Assembly (NCBI RefSeq): GCF_014192215.1
Contig: NZ_JACHXP010000005.1
Coordinates: 62,001 to 126,000, forward strand
Direction of reading: 5' to 3'
Length of the DNA: 64,000 bases
From: Halomonas cerina
GTDB taxonomy: Bacteria; Pseudomonadota; Gammaproteobacteria; Pseudomonadales; Halomonadaceae
The position numbers and the translations under genes are program-made. The notes beneath the pieces were generated by a model that worked only from the letters and a program-made list of their open reading frames with translations, searched no databases and was not told the origin of the DNA. Shown here in pieces: positions 29,816 through 42,490 of the stretch. Positions within the stretch are counted from its first letter, which is position 1. The number at the start of each line of letters is the position of its first letter.

Positions 29816-30919
29816 ATGAAATTTTCCATCTCCCGAGAAGCGCTGCTGCGCCCGCTGACGCTGGTCGCCGGTGTCGTGGAGCGTCGCCAGACCCTGCCGG
29901 TGCTGTCCAATGTGCTGATCCAGGTCGAGCAGGACCAGGTCGCGCTGACCGGTACCGACCTCGAGGTCGAGCTGATCGGGCGGACCGTGGCCAGTCAGGT
30001 GGCTGAACCGGGGGCGGCCACGGTGCCGGCCCGCAAACTGATGGACATCTGCAAGTCCCTGCCCGATCAGGCCGAGATCAACCTCTCGCTGGAGGAGGGG
30101 CGAGCCGTGCTGCGTAGCGGGCGTTCCCGCTTCACGCTCTCCACGCTGCCGGTGGCCGAGTTTCCGAATATCGAGGACAGTCAGGGTAGCACCGAACTGA
30201 GCCTGCCGCGCGGCACCCTCAAGCACCTGATCGAGGCGACCTCCTTCGCCATGGCCCAGCAGGATGTCCGCTACTATCTCAACGGCATGCTACTGGAGTT
30301 CACCACCAACCTAGTGAGGGCCGTGGCCACCGACGGCCACCGGTTGGCGGTCTGCGCGCGTCCCGTGGGCATCCACCTCGACGGCTCCCAGAAGCTGATC
30401 GTGCCACGTAAGGGTGTGCTCGAACTGGTGAGGCTGCTGGACGACGGTGAGGAGCCCGTTAGCCTGACCCTCGGTGCGACCCACCTGCGTGCGCATACCG
30501 GAGACTTTACCTTCACCTCCAAGTTGGTGGACGGCAAGTTTCCGGACTATGAGCGCGTGGTGCCGCGGGGCGGTGACAAGGTATTCATCGCCGAGCGCGC
30601 CGAACTGCGTCAGGTGCTGTCGCGCACGGCGATCCTCTCCAACGAGAAGTACCGGGGGGTGCGTCTGAATCTCGAGGAAGGCAACTTGCGGGTCATGGCC
30701 AACAACCCCGAGCAGGAGGAGGCCGAGGAGAACGTGGCCATCGAGTACAGCGGTCCGGCGATGGAGATCGGCTTCAATGTCGGCTACCTGGTCGATGTGC
30801 TGAGCGTGCTCGACGAGGATCGCGTGCAGATGACGCTGGCCGACCCCAACAGCAGTGCACTGATGGAAGAACCCGGCGGAGGCGATGCGCTCTACGTCGT
30901 CATGCCGATGCGCCTGTAG
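29816..30919 (+). CDS. dnaN: DNA polymerase III beta sliding clamp
   Basis: A 367-residue clamp (three repeats of the clamp fold, dimer ring). It begins MKFSISREALLRPL and ends with the conserved YVVMPMRL. It tethers DNA polymerase to the template and activates DnaA-ATP hydrolysis with Hda. The GTGGAG ribosome site lies 5-10 bp before the ATG. The 60-bp gap to recF holds no feature. Confidence 0.98.
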   Translation: MKFSISREALLRPLTLVAGVVERRQTLPVLSNVLIQVEQDQVALTGTDLEVELIGRTVASQVAEPGAATVPARKLMDICKSLPDQAEINLSLEEGRAVLRSGRSRFTLSTLPVAEFPNIEDSQGSTELSLPRGTLKHLIEATSFAMAQQDVRYYLNGMLLEFTTNLVRAVATDGHRLAVCARPVGIHLDGSQKLIVPRKGVLELVRLLDDGEEPVSLTLGATHLRAHTGDFTFTSKLVDGKFPDYERVVPRGGDKVFIAERAELRQVLSRTAILSNEKYRGVRLNLEEGNLRVMANNPEQEEAEENVAIEYSGPAMEIGFNVGYLVDVLSVLDEDRVQMTLADPNSSALMEEPGGGDALYVVMPMRL

Positions 30920-30979
30920 TCGGCTTTCTGGCGGCACCGGCATGCCGGTGCCGCTGTCTCCCGCCTCACGACTCCCCTC

Positions 30980-32086
30980 ATGCCACTCGATCGTCTCGCC
31001 TTTCAGGGGTTGCGCAACCTGCAGCCCATCGATTTCACTCCTGCCGCCAGGATCAACCTGCTGGTGGGCGCCAACGGCAGCGGCAAGACCAGTCTTCTCG
31101 AGGGCATCCATGTGCTCGGCATGGGACGCTCCTTTCGCACCCGACAGCTCCATCACGCCATCGCCCATGATGACGACACCTTGACCCTGCATGGTCGCCT
31201 GGCCGGCGACCCACCGATTCCCATCGGGGTCCGGCGCCGCCGGGCATCGGCGGAGCCGGAACTGAAGGTCGCGGGGGAACGGCTCGAGCGGCTCTCTCGC
31301 CTGGTGAGTATCTTGCCGCTTCAGCTGATCAACCCGGATGCCTTCCGGTTGCTGGAGGGGCCGCCGGCAGGGCGACGCGAGTTCATGGACTGGGGAGTGT
31401 TTCACGTGAAACACGCGTTTTTGGATGCCTGGCGACGCTTCCGACGCGCGTTGAAACATCGGAATGCCCTGATCAGGCATGGTAGAATGAATGATGCGAC
31501 CTTGGGCGCCTGGGAGCATGAGCTGGTGCACTGGGGAGAGCAGCTGGACGGTTTGCGCCGGGCCTGGCTCGAGGCCTTCTTGCCGCTCTTCGAGGAGACA
31601 CTGACGGGACTGATTACGCTGCCGGAACTGCGGCTGCGCTATTCCCGCGGCTGGGATAGAAAACGCGCCCTGGCGGAGGTCCTGCACCAAGGGCGGGTGA
31701 CGGACCGGCAGATGGGCTTTACCCAGCAGGGCCCTCAGCGCGCCGAGCTGGGGATTCGCCTGGGCAAACGGCCGGCGGTGGAAGTGCTGTCGCGTGGCCA
31801 GCAGAAGCTGGTCGTGAGTGCGCTGAAGCTCGCTCAGGGCCGCCTGCTCGAGCAGGCGACGGGCCGCGCCTGCATCTACCTGATCGATGACCTTCCTGCA
31901 GAACTCGATCGCGACCATCGCCGCGTCTTCTGCGAGTGGCTCGAGCGAATGGCATGTCAGGTCTTCATCACCAGCGTCGACCACGAGGCCCTGGCTGGCC
32001 TCTGGCAATCCCACACGCCTGTGGCGATGTTCCACGTGAAACAATCGGCATCGGGACACGGACAGTTGCTGCCACTGGACAGATAG
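30980..32086 (+). CDS. recF: DNA replication/repair protein RecF
   Basis: A 368-residue SMC-like ATPase acting with RecO and RecR at gaps. Walker A GANGSGKT is at 30-37, and the ABC-like signature VLSRGQQKLVVSALKLAQGR and Walker B CIYLIDDLPAELD come near the end. Two complete parS sites lie inside the gene, at codons about 140-145 and 350-355, and give the peptides FHVKH and FHVKQ. No clear ribosome site precedes the ATG, suggesting translation coupled to dnaN. Confidence 0.97.
   Translation: MPLDRLAFQGLRNLQPIDFTPAARINLLVGANGSGKTSLLEGIHVLGMGRSFRTRQLHHAIAHDDDTLTLHGRLAGDPPIPIGVRRRRASAEPELKVAGERLERLSRLVSILPLQLINPDAFRLLEGPPAGRREFMDWGVFHVKHAFLDAWRRFRRALKHRNALIRHGRMNDATLGAWEHELVHWGEQLDGLRRAWLEAFLPLFEETLTGLITLPELRLRYSRGWDRKRALAEVLHQGRVTDRQMGFTQQGPQRAELGIRLGKRPAVEVLSRGQQKLVVSALKLAQGRLLEQATGRACIYLIDDLPAELDRDHRRVFCEWLERMACQVFITSVDHEALAGLWQSHTPVAMFHVKQSASGHGQLLPLDR
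31398..31413. promoter_or_regulatory. parS site 1 (inside recF)
   Basis: TGTTTCACGTGAAACA, a perfect 16-bp palindrome and the classic chromosomal ParB-binding sequence. It is kept within codons for VFHVKH of RecF. Confidence 0.92.
32028..32043. promoter_or_regulatory. parS site 2 (inside recF)
   Basis: TGTTCCACGTGAAACA, matching the parS consensus of B. subtilis and Pseudomonas. It lies near the 3' end of recF. Confidence 0.92.
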
Positions 32087-32103
32087 ACTTCATGACGGAG
32101 TAG

Positions 32104-34527
<2,424 letters not shown>

Positions 34528-34541
34528 TGCCTTTCCCGGGG

Positions 34542-34557
34542 AGTTTCACGTGAAACA
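34542..34557. promoter_or_regulatory. parS site 3 (just after gyrB)
   Basis: AGTTTCACGTGAAACA: 15 of 16 bases of the palindrome (first base A not T), 14 bp after the gyrB stop and directly before the heptamer arrays. Confidence 0.88.
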
Positions 34558-34566
34558 CTGTTGAAA

Positions 34567-34601
34567 GCGCCCAGCGCCCAGCGCCCAGCGCCCAGCGCCA
34601 A
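34567..34601. repeat. Heptamer tandem array, unit GCGCCCA
   Basis: Four exact copies of GCGCCCA (34567-34594), then one changed copy GCGCCAA (34595-34601) that grades into the next array. Non-coding. Confidence 0.95.
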
Positions 34602-34602
34602 G

Positions 34603-34658
34603 GGCCAAAGGCCAAAGGCCAAAGGCCAAAGGCCAAAGGCCAAAGGCCAAAGGCCAAA
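34603..34658. repeat. Heptamer tandem array, unit GGCCAAA
   Basis: Eight exact copies of GGCCAAA in a row, ending at the terminator stem. The unit differs from the array just before it, but the period of 7 is the same. Confidence 0.96.
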
Positions 34659-34659
34659 G

Positions 34660-34693
34660 AAAAGCCCCACCATCGAGAGATGGTGGGGCTTTT
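34660..34693. terminator. Bidirectional terminator between gyrB and gmhB
   Basis: AAAAGCCCCACCATC (34660-34674), GAGA loop, GATGGTGGGGCTTTT (34679-34693): a 15-bp stem with T runs in both directions. It serves convergent gyrB and gmhB and sits between two heptamer arrays. Confidence 0.92.
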
Positions 34694-34718
34694 CTATTAT
34701 GCTGCAGGCTAGCCTTCC

Positions 34719-34788
34719 TTGCACCTTGCACCTTGCACCTTGCACCTTGCACCTTGCACCTTGCACCTTGCACCTTGCACCTTGCACC
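34719..34788. repeat. Heptamer tandem array, unit TTGCACC
   Basis: Ten exact copies of TTGCACC without an interruption, ending 6 bp before the stop codon of gmhB. Perfect identity over 70 bp implies recent expansion. Confidence 0.97.
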
Positions 34789-34794
34789 TTGTGG

Positions 34795-35358
34795 CTATGG
34801 CCTCAATAGCCAGTCGACGAAGGCCACCAGGTCGTCGAAGATGTACGTGGCGGACGCATCGGCGGCCAACTCTGGATGCTTCGTCAGGGTGCGCGTGCCC
34901 TTGCCGGTGCGGACCAGCACGTTGTGGCAGCCCATGGCCGCGCCGGCCTCGAGGTCGCGCAGGCTGTCGCCGACCATCCAGCTTCCCGCCAGCTCCTCCA
35001 GGCCGAGTGCGTCGCGAATCTCCTCCAGAAGGCCGGGAAGCGGTTTCCGGCAAGCACACCGATCGTCAGGCCCATGGGGACAGACGGCGATATGAGCGAT
35101 CTCGCCGCCAGCGTTGCGCACGAGGCGCGCCAGCTCGTCATGCATCTCGGCCAGGGTGGCCTTGTCATAGTAGTCGCGGGCGATACCCGACTGATTGGTG
35201 GCGATGGTTACCGTCCAGCCGGCTTTCGTCAGGCGGACTATGGCGTCGATGGCCTGAGGATAGGGCAGAAATTCGTCGAGGGACTTTACGTAGCTGTCGG
35301 AGTCCTGATTGATCACCCCGTCACGGTCAAGGATCACGAGCCTGTCAGCGGATGGCAT
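34795..35358 (-). CDS. gmhB: D-glycero-beta-D-manno-heptose 1,7-bisphosphate 7-phosphatase
   Basis: A 187-residue HAD phosphatase. The nucleophile motif is VILDRDGVIN (Asp nucleophile and acid), with the family zinc-binding loop CPHGPDDRCACRKP. It makes heptose 1-phosphate for ADP-heptose synthesis, acting after HldE's kinase. The start is MPSADRLVILDRDG at 35358; an extension of 24 residues upstream would run through parS site 4. It is 3.5 kb from the LPS cluster that uses its product. Confidence 0.93.
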   Translation of the reverse strand: MPSADRLVILDRDGVINQDSDSYVKSLDEFLPYPQAIDAIVRLTKAGWTVTIATNQSGIARDYYDKATLAEMHDELARLVRNAGGEIAHIAVCPHGPDDRCACRKPLPGLLEEIRDALGLEELAGSWMVGDSLRDLEAGAAMGCHNVLVRTGKGTRTLTKHPELAADASATYIFDDLVAFVDWLLRP

Positions 35359-35388
35359 GATGGTGTTCTCCGGATAGCAGTGGCCGAG

Positions 35389-35404
35389 TGTTTCACGTGG
35401 AACA
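35389..35404. promoter_or_regulatory. parS site 4 (upstream of gmhB)
   Basis: TGTTTCACGTGGAACA, a consensus parS with one half of each common type, 30 bp upstream of the gmhB ATG. Confidence 0.92.
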
Positions 35405-35410
35405 TCGGCT

Positions 35411-35431
35411 GCCAAGGGCCAAGCAGCCAAG
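35411..35431. repeat. Degenerate heptamers (GCCAAGN-like)
   Basis: GCCAAGG, GCCAAGC and AGCCAAG follow one another. They are imperfect but keep the period of 7 and resemble the GGCCAAA unit at 34603-34658. Confidence 0.5.
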
Positions 35432-35468
35432 AAAAGCGTGGAAAAGAATCATTTTTCGCCATCATCCC

Positions 35469-35501
35469 GCTAGGCGCTAGGCGCTAGGCGCTAGGCGCTA
35501 G
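35469..35501. repeat. Heptamer tandem array, unit GCTAGGC
   Basis: Four exact copies of GCTAGGC (35469-35496) plus a partial fifth, ending 5 bp before parS site 5. CTAG is otherwise rare in GC-rich gammaproteobacteria, so four in a row stand out. Confidence 0.93.
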
Positions 35502-35505
35502 AGGG

Positions 35506-35521
35506 TGTTTCACGTGAAACA
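35506..35521. promoter_or_regulatory. parS site 5
   Basis: TGTTTCACGTGAAACA, a perfect palindrome identical to site 1, between the GCTAGGC array and the glyS terminator. Confidence 0.93.
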
Positions 35522-35531
35522 ACATGACATG

Positions 35532-35558
35532 AAAAAGGCCGGCGATGGCTCGCCGGCC
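35532..35558 (-). terminator. Rho-independent terminator of glyQS
   Basis: On the minus strand GGCCGGCGA, GCCA loop, TCGCCGGCC, then TTTTTC. It lies 27 bp after the glyS stop and is a strong intrinsic terminator. Confidence 0.92.
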
Positions 35559-35584
35559 TCGATCACTTGTGGATGCGGTGCTTG

Positions 35585-37650
35585 CTACTGCTGGAGCAGT
35601 GCGATGTCGGCCACTTCGAGGAACAGCGCCTGGAGGCTGGCCAATAGCGCCAGACGATTGCGACGCACCGCCGGGTCGTCGGCCATGACCATGACATCAT
35701 CGAAGAAGGTGTCGACCGGCTGGCGCAGGTGGGCCAGCACGTCGAGGGCCGGGCTGTAGCGAGCCGCCGCGAACAGCGGTGCCACTTCCTGGCGACACCG
35801 CTCGAGGGCGTCGAACAGGGCCTTCTCCGCATCGGCCTGGAAGAGGGCGGGCGTCACGGCGGTGGCACCGTCATGCGCCTGCTTGGCCAGGATGTTCGAG
35901 ACCCGCTTGTTGGCGGCGGCCAATGCCGCGGCTTCCTCGTGACGGGCGAAGCCCTGCACGGCCCGCATCCGGCGGGCAAAGTCCAGCGGCTCGGTGACGG
36001 GGCGGGCGCGCACGGCCAGGTAAACTTCGGTATCGATGCCCTCGTCGCGTGCCCAGGCGCGGAAGCGGTCGAGCATGTAGGTGAGCACCTCGTCGACCAG
36101 GCCCTCGGCATAGGGCAGCTCCTGATGCTGGGCGGTGGCCAACTCGAGCAGCTCGCGCAGGTCGAGGGATAGCTCGCCCTTGACCAGGATGTTGAGCACC
36201 CCGATGGCGGCACGACGCAGGGCGAAGGGGTCCTTGGTGCCGCTGGGACGCTGGCCGATGCCGAAGATGCCGGTCAGGGTGTCGAGCCGGTCGGCCAGGG
36301 CCACGGCCAGGCCGGTGCGGCTTTGGGGGATGGCGTCGGTGGCGAAGCGCGGCAGGTACTGCTCCTCGAGGGCCGTGGCCACCTCCGCTGGCTCGCCGTC
36401 GTGGGCGGCATAGTAGCGGCCCATGATGCCCTGGAGCTCGGGAAACTCCAGCACCATCTCGGTGACCAGGTCGCACTTGGCCAGTTCCGCGGCACGGCGG
36501 GCGTGGGCCACGTTGCCGTCGATACGGCCGGCGATAAAGGCCGCCACGGCCGCACTGCGATGCGCCTTGTCGGCCAGGGTGCCGAGGGTCTTCTGGAAGA
36601 CCACGCTGGCCAGTGCCGGGGCCCGGTCGGCCAGGGGGCGCTTGCGGTCGGTGTCGTAGAAGAAGGCGGCATCGGCCAGGCGTGGGCGGATGACTTTCTC
36701 GTTGCCGCGGATCACCTGCTCCGGTTCCTGGCTGTCGATGTTCGCGACGGTGATGAACAGTGGCTTAAGGCGCCCCTGCGCATCGAGCAGGTGGAAGTAT
36801 TTCTGGTTGGCCTTCATCGAGGAGATCAAACACTCCGCCGGGACTTCCAGGAAGCGTTCGTCGAAGCTGCCGGTCAGGGCCACCGGCCACTCCACCAGGC
36901 CGCTGACCTCGACGAGCAGCGTCTCGTCGATCACTGCGGTGGCCTCCTGAACCTCTGCCTCGGCCAGCACCTGCTCGCGGATCCGCTCACGGCGCTGGTC
37001 GCGGTCGGCCAGCACCCAGGCGCCCTCCAGGGCCACCAGGTAGTCGTCGGCGTGGGCCAGCTCGATGGGCTCGGGGGCATGGAAGCGATGGCCGCGGGTG
37101 GTGCGCCCGGCCGTCAGCCCCAGGGCCGAGGCCGGGACGACCTCGTGGCCGTAGAGCATGACCAGCCAGTGGGCGGGACGCGAGAACTCGATCCGCGAAG
37201 CGCCCCAACGCATGTTCTTGGGCACCGGCAGGGTGCCGATCGCCGCCTCGACGATGGCCGGTAGCCGGGCGCTGGTGGCCTCACCTGGCTGCTGTTCGCG
37301 GTAGCCCAGCCAGGTGCCCTTGTCGGTTTCCAGGTGGATCAGCTCCTCGACCGCGACCCCGCAGGAGCGGGCGAAGCCCTCGGCGGCCTTGGTCGGCTGC
37401 CCCTCCTTGAAGGCCGCCGCCAGGGCCGGGCCACGCCGTTCCACCTCACGGTCGGGCTGCTTGTCGGCCAGTTCGAGGACCTGGACCGCCAGGCGCCGCG
37501 GCGTGGCATAGGCGACGACCTCGCCACAGTCGATATCGGCCTCGGCAAGGCCCCGGCGGATGCCCTCGGCGAAGGCGTCGGAGAGGTCGTCGATGGCGCC
37601 TGGTGGCAGCTCCTCGACACCGAGTTCGACCAGAAGGGTGTTAGCAGCCA

Positions 37651-37651
<1 letters not shown>
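35585..37651 (-). CDS. glyS: Glycine-tRNA ligase beta subunit
   Basis: A 688-residue beta subunit of the alpha2beta2 bacterial glycyl-tRNA synthetase; it binds tRNA-Gly. It starts MAANTLLVELGVEELPPG, the family hallmark, and ends with the anticodon-binding helical domain. The ATG at 37651 overlaps the glyQ TGA (TGATG), so translation is coupled. Confidence 0.97.
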
Positions 37652-38598
<947 letters not shown>

Positions 38599-38663
38599 TG
38601 GAAGCACCGTTGGCCATGAATTTACGAGCCGTCAAGTATACAATCAGGGGCAGATCGGTTATA

Positions 38664-38695
38664 GGCGCAGGCCCTGAATACATAGGGCCTGCGCC
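38664..38695. promoter_or_regulatory. Strong inverted repeat between glyQ and hldD
   Basis: GGCGCAGGCCCT (38664-38675) and AGGGCCTGCGCC (38684-38695) pair over 12 bp with an 8-nt loop. No T tract follows either way and the flanking genes diverge, so it is not a normal terminator. Leader structure or protein-binding site are alternatives. Confidence 0.55.
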
Positions 38696-38728
38696 GTTGA
38701 GTGGATGCTCGGGGCTGATCCGTCGACA

Positions 38729-38805
38729 GGTCTTCGAGGGGGCGCTGCGAACCCTTCCCTGGGCGCTACCGACGCCATCCATGGCGTAGGACCCCCTCTT
38801 CGACC
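38729..38805. repeat. Structured interspersed repeat, copy B
   Basis: Similar to the element at 19100-19175. The arms GAGGGGG (38736-38742) and CCCCCTC (38792-38798), extended by GGTC/GACC across an internal loop, enclose ACGCCAT/ATGGCGT, a perfect inner stem. Located in the gap upstream of hldD. Confidence 0.65.
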
Positions 38806-38869
38806 CGTCCCCGACGCCCCTCGCCATGCTCAATCGCGATGACCCTGCTCGGCATATAGAGGAATCTCC

Positions 38870-39826
38870 ATGATCGTAGTGACAGGCGGGGCCGGCTTCA
38901 TCGGCTCGAATCTGGTCAAGGCACTCAATGCCCGCGGCCACGACGACGTGCTGGTGGTCGACGACCTCAGCGACGGCACCAAGTTCGTCAACCTCGCCGA
39001 CTGTACCCTCGGTGACTACCTGGACAAGGATGACTTCCTGGCCCGGGTCAAGGCGGCCTTGAACGGGGAGCCGTCCCACCTGCCGCCCATCGAGGCGATC
39101 TTCCACGAGGGGGCCTGCTCGGACACCACCGAGTGGGACGGTCGCTTCATGCTCGACAACAACTTCGAGTACTCGAAGGTGCTGCTGCACTTCTGCCAGC
39201 GTGAGCGGATCCCCTTCCTCTATGCCTCCTCGGCGGCCACCTATGGCGGCAGCGAGGTGTTCGTCGAGGCGCCGGAGCACGAGAAGCCGCTCAACGTCTA
39301 CGGCTACTCCAAGCTGCTCTTCGACCAGTATGTACGGGCCCGTCATGACACCTTCGGCAGCCAGGTGGTGGGCTTTCGTTACTTCAATGTCTATGGGCCC
39401 CGCGAGCAGCACAAGGGCAAGATGGCCAGCGTGGCCTACCACCACCACACTCAGGTCCGTGACGGCGGCAATCTGCGGCTGTTCGGCGCCTGGGATGGTT
39501 ATGACGCCGGCATGCAGAGCCGCGACTTCATCTACGTGGGCGACGTGGTGGACGTCAACCTGTGGTTCCTCGACCATCCCGAGGCCTCAGGGATCTTCAA
39601 CTTGGGCACCGGGCGGGCCGAGCCCTTCAAGGCCATCGGCGAGGCGGTGATCGATTATTACGGGCGTGGCGAGATCGAGTACATCGAGTTCCCCGAGGAG
39701 CTCAAGGGGCGTTACCAGAGCTATACCCGCGCCGACATCACCCGACTGCGTGAGGCGGGCTATGATCGCGCGTTTCGCACCGTGGCTCAGGGAGTGCGCG
39801 CCTATCTGGAGTGGCTGAATGGCTGA
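38870..39826 (+). CDS. hldD: ADP-L-glycero-D-manno-heptose 6-epimerase
   Basis: A 318-residue short-chain dehydrogenase/epimerase with NADP-binding [11 protein letters not shown] at the N-terminus and catalytic [12 protein letters not shown] (Tyr and Lys). It inverts carbon 6 of ADP-heptose, the last step before transfer to LPS. AGAGGAA precedes the ATG. It overlaps waaF by 8 bp and starts the LPS cluster. Confidence 0.96.
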   Translation: MIVVTGGAGFIGSNLVKALNARGHDDVLVVDDLSDGTKFVNLADCTLGDYLDKDDFLARVKAALNGEPSHLPPIEAIFHEGACSDTTEWDGRFMLDNNFEYSKVLLHFCQRERIPFLYASSAATYGGSEVFVEAPEHEKPLNVYGYSKLLFDQYVRARHDTFGSQVVGFRYFNVYGPREQHKGKMASVAYHHHTQVRDGGNLRLFGAWDGYDAGMQSRDFIYVGDVVDVNLWFLDHPEASGIFNLGTGRAEPFKAIGEAVIDYYGRGEIEYIEFPEELKGRYQSYTRADITRLREAGYDRAFRTVAQGVRAYLEWLNG

Positions 39827-40850
39827 GGCACCACAGCGGCGGGAGGAGGGAGGCGAGCGTATCCTGGTCGTCGGGCCTTCCTGGGTGGGCGACATGGTCA
39901 TGGCCCAGAGCCTGTTCAAGACCCTCAAGGCCCGCCACCCGCGCGGCCGGATCGGCGTGGTGGCGCCCGGCTGGTCGCGTCCCATCCTCGAGCGCATGGC
40001 CGAGGTCGACGAGGTAGCCGAACTGGCAGTGGGCCACGGTGAGTTCGGTTGGTCGGCACGGCGTCGCCTGGCCGCCTCGCTCAGGGGGCGGTTCGACCGG
40101 GCCATCGTGTTGCCGCGTTCCTGGAAGTCGGCGCTGGTGCCCTTCCTGGCGCGCATTCCCCGGCGCAGCGGCTTCACCGGGGAACAGCGCTATGGGCTGC
40201 TCAACGACCGCCGCCGCCTCGACAAGGCGGTGCTGGACCAGACCGTGAAGCGCTTCGTGGCTCTGGGGCTGTCGGCCGAGGAGGCCGCGCGGGGGGATTT
40301 CGCCATTCCTCGACCCGCCCTGCGGATCGACCCGAAGAACCTGGCCGCCCTGCAGCAGCGCCATGGACTGGCGGCCCGGCCAGCCATCGGCATGATGCCG
40401 GGGGCCGAGTACGGGCCCGCCAAGCAGTGGCCGCTGGCCTATTTTCACAAGCTGGCCGCACGGCTGATCGAGCAGGGCTTCGAGATCCGCGTGCTGGGCG
40501 GGCCCAAGGACCATGCCGCGGGCGAGGCGATCGTGAGCGGACTGACACACGCCCACAACCTGTGTGGCGAGACGCGCCTGGAAGACGCCGTGGACCTGCT
40601 CGGGGACTGTGAGCAGGTGGTGACCAACGACTCGGGACTGATGCATGTGGCGGCGGCGGTGGGCTCCCGCGTGCAGGCCCTCTACGGCTCCTCCTCACCG
40701 GCCTATACGCCGCCGCTGACCGACAATGCCGAGATTCACTACCTGGCGCTGTCGTGCTCGCCCTGCTTCCAGCGCACCTGCCCGCTGGGTCACCACAATT
40801 GCCTGAACCATCTGTTGCCCGCACGGGTGCTGGCGGCGATGGATGGTTAG
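39819..40850 (+). CDS. waaF: LPS heptosyltransferase II
   Basis: A 343-residue family 9 glycosyltransferase that adds the second heptose of the inner core. It has the WaaF opening [19 protein letters not shown] and the acceptor/donor motifs [15 protein letters not shown] and [15 protein letters not shown]. The first 13 residues are a short polar tail. Its TAG stop overlaps the stop of the convergent OpgB-like gene. Confidence 0.95.
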   Translation: MAEAPQRREEGGERILVVGPSWVGDMVMAQSLFKTLKARHPRGRIGVVAPGWSRPILERMAEVDEVAELAVGHGEFGWSARRRLAASLRGRFDRAIVLPRSWKSALVPFLARIPRRSGFTGEQRYGLLNDRRRLDKAVLDQTVKRFVALGLSAEEAARGDFAIPRPALRIDPKNLAALQQRHGLAARPAIGMMPGAEYGPAKQWPLAYFHKLAARLIEQGFEIRVLGGPKDHAAGEAIVSGLTHAHNLCGETRLEDAVDLLGDCEQVVTNDSGLMHVAAAVGSRVQALYGSSSPAYTPPLTDNAEIHYLALSCSPCFQRTCPLGHHNCLNHLLPARVLAAMDG

Positions 40851-42490
40851 GGAATCGGCGGTGACTCGCCCCCCTTGGCCGACGCCTCGCCGGGGGAGGC
40901 CGATGAGGGCGCCTGAGGGGCCAGTCCCTCCCAGAGACGTTGCTGCAGGGCGGTTTCCTCCTTCAACCGGGCATTGAGCGTCTCGAGGCCATACTCCTCG
41001 GCAAGCGTCGGCTCTTCCGAGAGCAGCGAGACGCCGAGCCCCGCGCGGTGCCAGTCGATGGTGAAGCCCATGGCCTCGAGCACCGTGGGCAGAATATCCA
41101 TGGTCGTGGCTTGCACCCGGGTCCGCCGGGGCGCCAGGTCCTCGCCGATCAGCATGAAGGTGTTGTCCCGCTGGCCTGCCGTCAGCTGCTCCCAGGCCGA
41201 GACTCGCATGGTCAGGTGGTCGCTGGCGATCACCACCAGGGTGTTCTCCAAAAGCCCCTTGGCCTCGAGCCGCTCGACCAGGCGGCGAGTCAGCCATGCC
41301 GAGCACTCCACCGCGTAGAGGATGTCGACACCGTCGTACTCGCCCTGCCGCTCCCGGCAGGCGCGAGCCGGGTAGCCGTTGGGTGCATGGCCGGAGATGC
41401 TGAGGTTGACCAGCCCCCAGGGGCGTCCCTGGGCCTCCAGGCGACGGATTTCCGCGACGGTCAGGTCATAGAGGCTGTCGTCGTAGAGCCCCCAGCTGTT
41501 GAGGTAATCCGGGTCCTCGAGACGCGGCGAGAGCTCCTCGCGACCCAATACTCGGGAGAAGCCGTGATCGCGATAGAAGTCGCCCTTGCCGGCGAAGCGG
41601 GTGCTGGCGCCGCCCATGTAGGTCAACGCGTAGCCGTGCCCTGCCAGCAGGTCGCCCAGGCAGTCCACCCCCGGCACGACCTGGCCCAACGGCTCGAACT
41701 GGGTATCGTGGAGCAGGCCGGCGGGCATCAGCGGCGTGCCGCACTGGCTGGCGATCATGCCGGCCATGGTCCAGCCGGTGTTGTCCATCTGGCGCACCCC
41801 CTCGAAGACCACGGCACGCTCCCCCAGGGTCGTCAGGGGCGCGTAGGCGTCGCCAAAGCGATCACGGTCGGCATAGGTCCGCTCGAGGCTTTCCAGATAG
41901 AGCAGCAGCAGGTTGGGGGGAGACGACGGCGCTTCGAGCAGCACCGGCGGCACGTACTGGCGATCGAGCCAGGCACCTTCCTCGATGATGATGGCTGCCC
42001 CCCGCTGGCCGATGCCGTAGAGCATGGGATTGCTCGCCAGTAGCACCAGGGCCGCGATCCGCTCCCCCCGGCGCCAGCGGTGATCGACCCGGACCAGCCA
42101 GGTGACGGCGGCCAGCAGCAACAGCATGCCCAGGGTGTAGAGCACGGCGGCCACGATGCGCCCGCCGCCGCCGTGTCCGCTCATGCCGGCCTGGAGATGG
42201 AAGAAGACCGCTCCGAGGTCGACCTCGCCGAAGCTGTCGGCCAGATAGACATAGACGCCCCACAGGGCGATGGGCAGCAGCGACCAGGGCCAGACGCGTA
42301 CCGGCTCGCTGGCCGCCAAGGGAGCGCCCCAGCGAAGCCGATACGCCAGCAGCAGCCAGGCGCCGGCCACCGGCACCAGACTCCAGGTCGGCAGCCGGGT
42401 CAGGGTGGTCAGCCCGAACCCTAGGCACAGGCCGATCATCAGCAGGGCCCACCAGCGGGGAGGGAGGAGAGGCGTAGCGGTTCTAGCCAT
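40847..42490 (-). CDS. Phosphoglycerol transferase of the OpgB/LTA-synthase (sulfatase) family
   Basis: A protein of about 547 residues: several membrane helices in the first 190, then a periplasmic alkaline-phosphatase/sulfatase domain. NTGWTMAGMIASQCGTPL, CLGDLLAGHGYALTYMGGAS and RFAGKGDFYRDHGFSRVLG closely parallel E. coli OpgB, which adds phosphoglycerol to periplasmic glucans; SDHLTM is the metal motif. It is about 200 residues shorter at the C-terminus than OpgB. The ATG overlaps the stop of the upstream glycosyltransferase. Modification of the LPS core instead of glucans is possible. Confidence 0.85.
   Translation of the reverse strand: MARTATPLLPPRWWALLMIGLCLGFGLTTLTRLPTWSLVPVAGAWLLLAYRLRWGAPLAASEPVRVWPWSLLPIALWGVYVYLADSFGEVDLGAVFFHLQAGMSGHGGGGRIVAAVLYTLGMLLLLAAVTWLVRVDHRWRRGERIAALVLLASNPMLYGIGQRGAAIIIEEGAWLDRQYVPPVLLEAPSSPPNLLLLYLESLERTYADRDRFGDAYAPLTTLGERAVVFEGVRQMDNTGWTMAGMIASQCGTPLMPAGLLHDTQFEPLGQVVPGVDCLGDLLAGHGYALTYMGGASTRFAGKGDFYRDHGFSRVLGREELSPRLEDPDYLNSWGLYDDSLYDLTVAEIRRLEAQGRPWGLVNLSISGHAPNGYPARACRERQGEYDGVDILYAVECSAWLTRRLVERLEAKGLLENTLVVIASDHLTMRVSAWEQLTAGQRDNTFMLIGEDLAPRRTRVQATTMDILPTVLEAMGFTIDWHRAGLGVSLLSEEPTLAEEYGLETLNARLKEETALQQRLWEGLAPQAPSSASPGEASAKGGESPPIP

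Noticed and set aside
34567-34788. Heptamer arrays read as a CRISPR array or a coding repeat
   Set aside because: Units are 7 bp with no spacers and no cas genes are near. The frames that run through them are low-complexity and have no ribosome site.
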